Assembly (NCBI GenBank): GCA_000733355.1
Contig: JNVV01000069.1
Location: forward strand, 119,180-183,179
Source: Falciphora oryzae
Taxonomy: Eukaryota > Ascomycota > Sordariomycetes > Magnaporthales > Magnaporthaceae
DNA: 64,000 bases
Reading direction: 5' to 3'
The position numbers and the translations under genes were made by a program. This document shows, in pieces, positions 1 through 9,834 of the stretch. The first letter of the stretch is position 1, and the number at the start of each line of letters is the position of its first letter. Below the pieces are notes generated by a model that had not been told where the DNA came from, did no database searches, and worked only from the letters and a program-made list of their open reading frames with translations.

Positions 1-3000
1 TACGGCAGACGAACAAATCCAAGCAGAAGCAGCCGGAGGATAAGGACGAACACCGGCCCCGTTGGAGCCGCCACCCTCATCCGAGCCGCTACCGATCAGA
101 GATAGCATAATCCCGTTCGACGCACAAAGACGCCTATTAGAATCCCTATGGTAATAACAATCCTATACTGGAATATGGGAAAAGGAAACGGAAAAGGAGA
201 TATACCGCTTTTCAGCAGAAAGGAATACGACATAATAGCCATACAAGAACCGGAGCTGGACCGGCACGGAGACCCGAAAAGACCGGCCGGATGCAATTAC
301 GAGCTGGTATACTACCAAGCAGATACAAGATCGAACGCAGCACTATACGTCCACCAACGACTAGACCCGGCAACGTGGAGAAGCCGGAGCGGACACGACT
401 GGGCAGCAATCACATTACAAACCCCAATAGGGAACATTAACATTTACTTAATATATTCGCCAAACCCCCGGGCACTAGGAGAATGGCATACCCCCTTAAC
501 CGAAATCGAAACAACACCGCCTCGGAACCACGCCGTACTAGTAGGGGATTTTAATATGCACCACCCAATGTGGGACATGCACAATCGGGAAGACGCCAGG
601 TCCGAGCTACTACTCGCGCTAGCGCACCGGTGGCGGCTCGAACTAGCAACGCCTTACGGGGAGATAATAAGAGAAAGGTTCGGCGAACGAGAAAGCACCA
701 TCGACCACGCGTGGGTATCCGATACTTTAGCTGTCAGATACGAGGGCAGGGACGACGAGATAGGGGGGTCGGACCACCACCCTCAAGTGATTTCGATCGA
801 TTGCGGAGCGGAGCCGCTCCGTAAAAGGAGGGCAGAAGGATGGGTGTGGAAAGAGGTTAATACCGACCTTAGAAACGACAAAAGAAGGGCGCTGCAGCTG
901 GCCAGACAATACATCGAAATCGAGGACATGGAAACGCCAGACGATATAGACAACCAGGTGGACACATTGATAGACCAACTGACCCAGATCGCTGACGAGC
1001 TGGCACCGAGACGAAAAACCACAACAAGTTTCAAGCCAGCACCGTATTGGAACTTTACGCTTACGAAACTAGCCAAGGAAACGAGGCGGTGCCGACGCGC
1101 ACACACACGGCTAAAAACACAAGAAAGCTACGAGGAACTGAAAGCAGCCGACAAAGCCTTTATTAGGGAAAAAAGGAAGGCCTCCAACGCACACTGGAGG
1201 GAGTTCATTAGGGAGGCGTTAAAAGAACAGGATCTAGAGCCTGTTTTTTGGAACATCGAACGATGGGCGAGACTACGGAGCCACAGGAGACGGGACCCAA
1301 CCAGGTTACCGGACCTGAACCGGCCTGGAGAAGGAAACCAAGGGCTAGCGAACTCCCACGCTGACAAGGCCATAGTTCTGGCAGCCAAGTTCTACCCCAA
1401 CCCGGAAGCGGACCTGACAGACGTCGGGGACACCACGTTCGAAAATCACACCTTCACCAACCCATTCCCAATCAATCACCGAGTGGACCCCAAAGGAGAC
1501 GAAGTACTAGCGGCCCTGAAAAGAACCCGGAATTGGAAAGCCCCGGGAGCGGACAACCTACCGAACGGACTATTAAAAGCGTGCGGGGAACCATGCTGGG
1601 AAGCTATATCCAAAATAGCCAACGCCAGCTTCGAACTCGAGTACTTCCCGAAGCGCTTCCGAGACGCACTGACGGTGGTGCTCCCCAAGCCGGGGAAAAA
1701 CACGGAAGATAGAAAAACAGCAGGGGGGTGGCGACCGATCGCACTCCTTTCGTCCATATCCAAAGTTATGAAGGCGATCGTGGGAACACGGATCGCAACC
1801 GAGGCGGAAAAAAGAGGACTGTTGCCGGAAGGGCAAATGGGCAACAGAAGGAAACGCAGCACCGAGCTCGCCATTAGACAAGTGATAGACACCGTGATAA
1901 CGGCGTGGAACCACGGCGCTACAGCCTCGCTGCTACAGCTCGACCTATCAGGAGCATTCGACAACGTCAACCACACCAGACTTCTCGATACCCTACGAAA
2001 ACAAGGATTCCCGCCAAAAACAGTCAGGTGGATTAAAAGCTGGCTGACAGGCAGGACGGCCCGGCTCCGGTTCGATGGAGATACGTTTACGCCCATACAA
2101 GTAACAGCAGGAGTACCACAAGGCTCACCACTTTCACCCATACTGTTTATCCTATACATCGCGTCGCTTTACGACAAATTGGAAGAAATACCAGGGATAA
2201 CGGTGGTCGGCTTCGCTGACGACACCAACCCCATGGCAGTAGGGGGAACCACGGCGGAAACGGCCCGGCTGCTGGAACGGGCTTGGGACACGTGCCAGAC
2301 ATGGGCAAAAAAGACAGGAATGACGTTCAACGCGGCCAAAACCGAGCTGCTCCATTTTACCAAGACCCTGGACCGGACCCGGGTCCGCACCGGAAACACA
2401 CAGGTGCAACCAACGCCATCGGCGAGATTCCTGGGAGTCTGGCTAGACCATAAGCTAAACTTTAACGCCCACACCAAGCAGGCAAGGGGCAAACAAGAAA
2501 GACAGCAGTTTGCGGTAACAAAACTCGCGGCGGCAACGTGGGGAAGCAGCCTCGCACGCGCGAGGCAGCTGTACGCGGTCGTGTGCCGCAGTGCATTGGC
2601 TTATGGAGCGGCAGCCTACCACCTACTAACGGAACCCCGAGGTCGGCCCCGGGGCGCAGCCAAGGAGATGGCGAAAGAACAAAGAGCATGTTTTAAAGTG
2701 GTGGCTGGAGCTTATAAAGCAACCTCGCTGGCACACCTCGAAACAGAAACCCACGTGCCGCCTTTGGATTTATACTTAAACGAAAGGGTTATAAATACGG
2801 AAAAGAGATGGGAAGAAACCGGGATGACGCAGCGCATTAACGAAGTAACAGCGAAGGTAGCGGACCGTCTCCAGAGACTCGGCTACAGAGAACGAAAAAG
2901 AAGGCCCCACCCCCAAAGCGGACAAGCGAAAAGAGAGTGGGCAGCACGATGGGACCGGCCCGAAACAGCGCCAGAACCGAGACGAGCACCCGTCCCCTAC

Positions 3001-3680
3001 GGAGAGGATTGGAAATCCAAACACAAGCACGTAAAGCGCTGGAACCCCAACGTAACAATGGAATGGAAGTTGAGAATGGCCAATACGACGGCAACAGCGA
3101 GGAGAGCGAACCGGTATAGGACCGCGTGCCTAGCGGACAACCCCCTGTTTACGGAAGAGATGGTCGAATACTACGAAGGGATGCCAAAGGCACATAGCTC
3201 GGTGGCAATCCAAGTTAGAACGGAAAAACTAGGGCTGAATTCGTTCCTGTTTAGCAAGGGCGTACCCGACGCGGCGACGCCACTGTGCGAGTGTGGCAGC
3301 GGATAAAGGGAAATAGCGTGGCACGTATTAACCCAATGCGCCCGATGGGACAGGCAGCGGGAAGGCACCGTGCTGGCGCAAGCAGATAGCCGGAGAGCGT
3401 ATTTCGAGCTGTGGGAAACAGGGGGCACACCGTTTAAGGAAGTGGCACGCATAATGTTTCGCACAGGAAGACTATTAGATTTTAGGGCGGCTAAAAAGGC
3501 AGAGAGGGAACGCATAAGGAGAGAAGAGGAAGAGCAACGCTACCGAGCCGAGAACGAACCGAACCAGAGAAGACCATGAAAAAGCAAACGAAAGCACATA
3601 CCCGAGAAGCGAAAAGGAAAAGAAAACCACGCAGACACCGACGCCACGCAACCGAGTCGCTATAGGGGGAGAACCGAGGA
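1..3680 (+). mobile_element. Non-LTR (LINE) retrotransposon, Tad/I-like, 5' truncated by window edge
   Basis: The element consists of a long ORF2 (endonuclease plus reverse transcriptase) preceded by about 100 bases that stay open in frame 1 up to a TAG at 103-105. Those bases may be the tail of a gag-like ORF1, but too little is present to be sure. No poly-A tail or target-site duplication was recognised after the ORF, so the right border near 3.6-3.7 kb is approximate. Order of domains and the C-terminal CCHC knuckle fit fungal Tad-type LINEs; clade assignment is inference. Confidence 0.8.
148..3579 (+). pseudogene. LINE ORF2: endonuclease/reverse transcriptase with one in-frame stop
   Basis: The reading frame is open from the ATG at 148 to a TAA at 3304-3306, then continues in the same frame to 3579. 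The N-terminus is an exonuclease-endonuclease-phosphatase domain: LYWNMGKGNG near the start, IIAIQEPE, VGDFNMHHPMWD and GSDHHPQVIS. The central reverse transcriptase shows WRPIALLSS, LDLSGAFDNV, AGVPQGSPLSP and the catalytic FADD box. The C-terminus is a knuckle: CECGSG, then the stop, then REIAWHVLTQC, which completes the C-x-C...H...C ligands. The TAA sits where CAA (Gln) would fit, a C-to-T change of the RIP type. The product would copy element RNA at a nicked chromosomal site. As it stands the protein would lack its last zinc ligands, so this copy is probably inactive or very recently inactivated. Confidence 0.88.
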
Positions 3681-3682
3681 AA

Positions 3683-5103
3683 CTACTGAGGGGGGTTGGC
3701 AGGAGGACGACGACGGAGGCCATCATCGTTCATATCCCGCTTCATTTCATTGAAAACGTCCTCCCGGCATTCCGACAGTATTTTGTCGAAAACGTCCTCG
3801 GTGACGTTTTGCCGAAGGGAAACCTGAAAGATACCGTGGAGTTAGCGGACTGGAAGCGGATAGCAAAAGCGAAAAGACAAACACCCACCCGTATTTTGGC
3901 CCGCTTAAGAGCCAGCTTTTCCATCCGAGTGCGATTTTCCGTACTCCACTCAGCAACGATCTTTTCGGCCCAGCCCGACATGGCCTGGCCCGGGGGCACC
4001 ATGTTACCGGAGGGGGAGCGGACCAGACCCGAACCACCAGAGGCAGCCACAGCAGCGAAGGCATTCCCAAGACTGGCAGGGAACGAGCGGCCAGACCCGG
4101 CGCCGGAAGGAATACCGGACCGCTTAAGGATGTCCTTCGAAACACGGCAATACCCGGCGATCGCATGCTCCAAACCGGTGTGGCGAGCTTGGAATGAAAA
4201 GAAATGTTAGGATAGGATAGATAGCGGCCCGGAATAGAGGCGGTATACACTTTGGCAGCAGTATGGATATCCGCAGACGCAGCATCGCGGCCCGCACTGG
4301 TTTTGGGCAGGGATTGCATGTAGCGATGGTGGGCACGAAGAACAGCGGCAACCTGGTCCTTGGAACTAGTGGGAGGTTACCGCGACGGGAACGAGACGTT
4401 AGCGACGAGATCGCGAGCGGATACCAAAAGGGAGCGACCAACCTGAACGCAGGTACTACGCGATTGAGTGCAGCCCACATAGGTGAGGCCTTTGGTAGCT
4501 GGAACTACCATGTTAGCAAGACCGGAAACGGAGCGGAAAAGAGCAGGATGAGGAGCGCTATATACAAGCCTTGTAGTAGCACTAGCGCACAGCACCGGTA
4601 CCGTCGATGCCGTTGGCGAGACGCTGAAGACAGCTAACGCACATTTTACACGAGGGACTGGGAAGTTAGAGAGGCGGAATAGGAAGGATAGCGGGGCGGC
4701 AAATATATACCATGTCGTCGTAGGAGACGCAGTTGTCGGGGACCTCGACCGCCGGCAAGTATTCCGATTGATTGTACAGGCGGTAGGGCTGGGAGGAAAA
4801 GAGGAAGTTAGCTATAAGACCGGGAAAGGAACGGGGCAGAGCCGCACCCACAGCTTTGACACGAGGGTCCTGGACGCCGTCGCCCGAGCCGCCGTCGCTC
4901 GAGCCGTCGCCGTCGTTTTCGTCCGCAGACGGAGGGCGATTGCGAGGACGATTGCCACCGCTACCACCACCACCACCACTGCTACTAGTTGCAGTGGCGG
5001 GAGCGGCGCGGCCACCGCCCGTGGCTCCGCTGCCGGGATTGCCACCGCGACCGCCACCACCACCACCGCGGGGAAACTTGGGAGCTTTATCTTTGGGAGC
5101 CAT
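3683..5103 (-). pseudogene. Decayed or spliced ORF of unknown function, Gly-rich N-terminus
   Basis: On the minus strand an ATG at 5103 opens a 145-aa frame beginning MAPKDKAPKFPRGG, followed by glycine- and serine-rich low complexity and an acidic stretch, then YDDMVYICRPAILP before a stop at 4666. Plausible coding continues below in shifted frames: SARDLVANVSFPSR before a TAA near 4377, then HHRYMQSLPKTSAGRDAAS, then EWSTENRTRMEKLALKR near 3.9 kb. The last segment, VTEDVFDKILSECRED to a TAG at 3683-3685, looks coherent. Introns could explain some frame shifts, but the TAA at about 4378 is in frame with the sequence on both sides. It ends about 100 bp from the LINE and converges on it. Family not recognised; it may be a retroelement accessory ORF. 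Confidence 0.35.
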
Positions 5104-5990
5104 GCTGCAGGAGAATAGGAAACGGAGGGAAACGAGGCGCGAGCGATCAGGAACCTAGATGCAGGCAGGAGAAGAGGAAGCGCGGGCAGAAGGGCAGGAC
5201 CGGAAATGGTGGTGAAAAGAGAGCGAGAGGGAGAGAGAAAGGAGGGAAAGAGGGCCTTTTGTAGCTGGGAGAAGGAAGGCCGGTGGAGACCCGGATCCGG
5301 AGGGAAACAAAGGGAAGTCACCACCAGAAACCACAACGCACAACAACGCAGTAACAAAAAAGAGTCACCCAAATGACGCGATCTAAAAAGAGGGAGGCAA
5401 CCAACAGAAAGATTAGATGCAAGCCACAGAGGCGGACCCGAACCGCACGCGGAGCAACGGCCCCGGAAGCGGGCACCCACCAAAAGCTGAATCACCCAAA
5501 GTCACGAAGCAAAACGCCGGACCCGGAGGGCCCGCCCGCGGCTGGGACCCGGAGCAGAGCCGGGCCAACTCACGCGAAGAAGCCACATCAGGGCGCCACA
5601 ACACGAGTACCAACACAAACATTCCGCCACGAAAGCGAAACCCGACACCAAGGCGCTGCCCCGGTTGGGACCCGGAGCGGAGCCGGGCCAACTCACGCGG
5701 AAAAGCCACACCAGGACGCCACAACACGAGTACCAACACAGCCGTTTCGCTACGAGGGCGAGACCCGGCACCGAGACGCTGCCCCGGCGCAACACACCCT
5801 TATTCCCTTACGTACTTTCCTTTTGTTCCACTAATCACAAGGACGCTTCCACGACGGAACCCTTACGAGCAGTCGCATGAAGACAAGCAGACGGTACCAC
5901 TGTTCAACACAGCAGGACCGTATACGAAGAGCAGACATGGTTTTTACTCCCAGGCTCCGGAGCGGGGGCGACACGCACCCGAGGACGAGT
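5104..5990. other. Gene-poor GC-rich spacer
   Basis: No gene could be supported here. The ORFs in this stretch are low-complexity readings (Arg, Pro and Ser rich) of a purine-rich segment and of the tandem repeat listed separately. Confidence 0.5.
5543..5788. repeat. Two-copy tandem repeat, period 123 bp
   Basis: TGGGACCCGGAGC begins one unit at 5543 and recurs at 5666. The two units stay alignable over their length with scattered substitutions (for example CACATCAGGGCGCCAC against CACACCAGGACGCCAC). The period is a multiple of three, so an overlapping ORF repeats 41 residues, but no independent sign of coding was seen. Confidence 0.75.
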
Positions 5991-7600
5991 TCAAGGGTTT
6001 TTTACATGTAAATACTACATAGTAGAGGCACCGAGGTCTTATATAGACATAACGGTAGTATGAATATATATATATAAACAATAGTTTTAAAAATGCTTTG
6101 GATCAAATTGTATAACCGGACGTGGTTTAAAAGAAAAAACAAAGGCTAATAGTCGTTGCTTAGCTTGTTTTTTTCCAAAGCTTATAGGACGATAAATATG
6201 TTTGGCTTATTAATAAACGTGCGGATAATTCGGAGTTAATGCTCGCTTAGGCCGAACTAACGGAAGCCGGCATAGGAAAGGATAAAGTCCTTTGCTTTTT
6301 CGGTTAATGTAGCAGTGCACCCAAAAAATAGGATAGCTATAGGGATCGCGGTTCGGATTAAATGCAGATTAGGGTAGGACGTGCGGAAATCTTTCCATTA
6401 ATGGACGGTATAGAGCTTATCGATAGCTAAAAAGGCGATGTGCTAGCTGAATTCGGGGTGGCGGAGGAGGGAAAGGAACCGAAAATTTGTAGCTTGCTTA
6501 AGGCCGAGGAGAATATGTGTGTATTGCGTCGCTTTTTGGTGGTTCCAAATGTTTGCGTTTTGCAAAAGGATGTTAATATATTTTTTCCTATATTTATATT
6601 TGGGAAATGGAGTATTTTGCGTGTGGTTTGGTTGATAAGGATGGGGTTGGCGAAGGGGAAACCTGCAACCACTTTTGTTTGTTCGTTCCCTAATTTGCTA
6701 AGCGGGACGATTTGGATAGTAATATGCTTATTCCTAATAACAAATACGGTTTGGAACATAATGCTTTTGTTATATCCTATTTTGGCAATAAGGATTGTAT
6801 CCCCTAATTTGTAAACGATACGCCGGATACATTCGATTTGGTTAAGCTTTGGAATACGCGGTTCCCGATGCGTTAGCGCCCCCTAATTTAAAAAAAACGT
6901 AGTAACAGCTTTTAAAAACCGCTTTTGCAATAAGGTATTTTATGCGCGTAAAATATACTCGTATAATTTAGTAATGATTTAGCGGAAAGGCGCATTATTA
7001 ACTTGCTCATCTGCAAAGTTTTTGCTTTGAGAAATGGCCGTGAGCAGATAAAACAAATTGTTTAGGCGAGCTAATAGCTAGGAGATCCCCAATTCCAAAT
7101 TTGGGGCCGCGGATATTATTAATGGTAGATTTGGTATGGGGGTCGCTGGAAAGGCGATTCCCAAAACCAACGAAAATGCACCTGGGCGGTTAAAAAAAGT
7201 GTTTATAATCGAGATGCAAAAAAACAAAAAACACCATTAGATGCGGAATTTCGAGCTTACTTCCAACATATGGTTTGAAATCAGCAAAAGTCGGCTTTTA
7301 TAAAGATATTTTGGAGTGCTTTTTTTGATATTTTCGTTTTGTGTGGAGGTTTCCAAGACCAACGGCAGAAAATCACCATGCGGTTTTAGATTTAAACCAA
7401 AAAAAGTCTGTGGCCCCACAGTACAAGTGCACGGGCCAGTGACTTGCGATTGAGCCATTTGGCGAGCCACAACCCACCGGAGGTGGGTTCCCTTTTTGTG
7501 GGTTGAGTTAGAGCCACTGAGACTAGGGATAAAGCCCCGGCAACGCCCATGGTGCAGCGCACCAGATTCCTGCCCTGTTTCCCTAGCTAGAATCGCTCAT
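5990..7600. other. AT-rich relic DNA without intact genes
   Basis: Base composition drops sharply to AT-rich, with TA-rich runs such as the TATATATATATA near 6065. ORFs on both strands are short and stop-riddled. Some plus-strand readings, for example YGLEHNAFVISYFGNKDC near 6.75 kb, look like decayed coding sequence, but no family was recognised. The most likely explanation is an old RIP-mutated transposon. Confidence 0.5.
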
Positions 7601-7653
7601 CCTTGGATATTGTGACCTTTGTCCCTTTGACTCACACGATCCGCAGCGGCGAC

Positions 7654-8514
7654 ATGGATAATCTTTGCACCTTCGAACTCGACTTGCTCGAGACCAAAAC
7701 CACGGACGGGCGATACGGACCAGTCTTTGCAGCAAGGAATTCTGACACGGGGGAATTCCTCACGGCTTATAGACTGGACCTCGAGGAATCCGCCAAAACA
7801 GCCGTCTTGAAAAGTTTACCTCGGCCTTCCCAGCAACACGAACCATCCTCTCTCTTCTCCTACCTCGGCTACCAGCGCAAAGGCGACCAGACCTACCTAG
7901 TGACAAAGTACATCCCCGGCTTCACGCTTCACGACTACATTGACAAAAGGCCCGTCCCGCCGCCACTCGTGCGCATTATTCTCCGCCAGCTCGTCCGGGC
8001 CCTCGAACAGTTGTACGACCAAGGCTTTGCAGTGGTTTTTCTCGATTCGAGGCATATTTTGCTCGATAACGTTTGTAGCGTCAGGGTCGAGGGCCCGCTT
8101 TGCGATGTGACCAGAACTGGCGAGGCACTGCCAACCGCGGTTTTAACGCTTCCAGAAATCGTTCTCGGCCAACAACAGGGCATGAGAAAAGCCGATGTCT
8201 GGCTGCTCGGCATTATTGCAATTCGCATGCTGGCGGGCAAGCGCGACCTCGTCGACGCCAACACGGCCAGTCAGCTCGGAGCGCAGATCAAAAAGGGGTG
8301 GGAATCGGCCTTCGAGCTGCTGGTGCCCGACAAAGTGAAAGCCCTTGACGATGGGCTGGTCCTGGACTTTCTGCGCCAGTGCTTTACCATGTAAGTTTGA
8401 AGCCAAAAGCCGCAGTTTTGTTCAGCTGTGCTAACTTGTCCTAATTACAGAGACGTCGACCAACGGCCGAGCATCTCGGACCTGCGGAACCACTCCTTCC
8501 TAACCGCAACTTGA
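7654..8514 (+). CDS. Protein-kinase-fold protein, probable pseudokinase
   Basis: Two exons, 7654-8390 and 8451-8514, flank a 60-nt intron (GTAAGT...TACAG) and give 266 aa. Removing the intron changes the junction codon from ATG to ATA and restores a typical kinase end, DVDQRPSISDL then HSFL. A degenerate glycine-rich loop (GRYGPVFAARN), a helix like ADVWLLGIIAIRMLAG and the final Arg of subdomain XI are visible. The catalytic-loop HRD is replaced by FLDSRHILLDN and the DFG site by CDV, so phosphotransfer is unlikely. The small size suggests a kinase lobe acting as a binding or signalling module. It lies about 300 bp upstream of a dead NACHT segment on the same strand. In fungi NACHT receptors are often encoded beside or fused to effector domains, so a former receptor partner is possible (inference). 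Confidence 0.72.
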
Positions 8515-8779
8515 TCTCGGCACTAGGCGCTCGGCGCAAACGAACAAGTGAGCAGTCGCTCGTCAAAAAGGCATCCAGCTGTGGCCTTGGCAAACCCCAA
8601 TGGCCAGACGCCGTTCCTAGTCGTTACCTTATTCCTCCGTGTCGGTGTAGTTTTGTTTCTCAATTTACGGTATTTGGAAGTTTGCTTTCGTTTGTGCCGT
8701 TGTAGTAAATAAGTCAACCACCCCTCGTCCGACCACCCTTACCTTCCGACCACCCAAGGAGGGGAAGGTTGATACAACA

Positions 8780-9235
8780 ACACCGGTACTGTTCAACGTG
8801 CAGCGGGTCACGTACCCCACACTGGTGACCGCGCAATCTGGATACGCCGGCACGGGAAAGACGATGCTCATGATCGGCCTCATTCGCCAACTCTCCCATC
8901 AGCCTGTTGCCCTATCACCAGCGCTTTCCTTCTCCGCCGAGGCACAGATACAACCCTGAACAACGCCACCGCCGTCCTCCGGTCTTTGATCTGGCTTCTC
9001 CTTCTTTAGCAGCCATGCCTCATATACTATCTACTTCGGAAGTACAAAGGGTCAGGCGCCGATCTCTTTAGGGACCAAAATGCCTTCACCGCCATGTCCG
9101 AGGCGTTTCGGAATATGTTGAACGATCCCCAGTTGTCGCCTGTGTACCTCGCGGTCGATGCGCTTAACGAGTGTGCGCAGGGGCGATCAGACCTTATCCA
9201 TCTCATTTCGACTTCCCTCTGCCGTGTTGCTGCCG
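8780..9235 (+). pseudogene. Fragment of a NACHT NTPase (NLR-type) gene
   Basis: A Walker A region reads YAGTGKTMLMIGLIRQLS near 8840-8900. After a frame change near 8930 the sequence continues as FCRGTDTTLNNATAVLRSL, hits a TAG where CAG would fit (near 9008-9010), then resumes with GSGADLFRDQNAFTAMSEAF. A Walker B-like LAVDALNECAQGRSDLIHLI follows. Spacing and wording match the first half of fungal NACHT domains of the HET-E class. The N-terminal domain and everything after Walker B are missing. One frameshift and one C-to-T-type stop indicate a dead gene. Confidence 0.75.
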
Positions 9236-9590
9236 TTGACGCGCGCCTTCTTGGTCGATGGGGGCTGTTGGCAACGGCATGTTGCCGTTGCCAGTGCCGT
9301 AGGCGGGCGTGGTTGTTGGTATTGGATCGCTGATTTGGCGGGTGTTAGGGAAATGTATGCAAATTGGCAGTGTGCACTAACAGCGCAATGCCAAAAATTG
9401 ATAAATACGAGGAAGGATGTCCCCGCATAAGAAGATACACAGATCAGAGAGTTTACTTAACCCCTGGCCGTTGCTTACTGATCTGACCTCGTAGCTGTGA
9501 TGAAAGATGAATGCCCCGCACAAGCTCTCAGTTCTGAGGGGCCGATGTCGCACGTCACTGGGAAATTTTCCCCTGCGGATATTTTTGGAA

Positions 9591-9621
9591 GAGTCACGCC
9601 TCGTCTTCTGGGCCATGACTC
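9591..9621. promoter_or_regulatory. Pair of TGACTC-type elements upstream of lys2
   Basis: GAGTCA occurs at 9591-9596 and TGACTC at 9616-9621, about 215-245 bp before the lys2 start codon. This is the core of the Gcn4/CPC1 cross-pathway-control element, which regulates fungal amino-acid biosynthesis genes. The functional role here is inferred from motif and position only. Confidence 0.35.
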
Positions 9622-9834
9622 CGTGAGGATGTGATGTTTCGTCGTCTGTCCTTTGCGGTCCGCGATCCTGCAATATCCTCCGTCTTATAAACGATTCAAG
9701 GCCAGCCGGTGTTTCCCGTCATCCCATCCCGTCTTCCCGTTTCCAAGTCCAAGTAGGAACAACTCACCGGCACCACACCCGCGCACCCATCGCCGTCGCA
9801 AACCCCGCCACGCCGCCGGGCGCCACAACTCACC

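Noticed and set aside
4812..5495. 227-aa minus-strand ORF with many leucines and serines
   Set aside because: Overlaps the better-supported Gly-rich ORF in another frame, and the hydrophobic look comes from the GGT/GGC-type repeat read out of phase.
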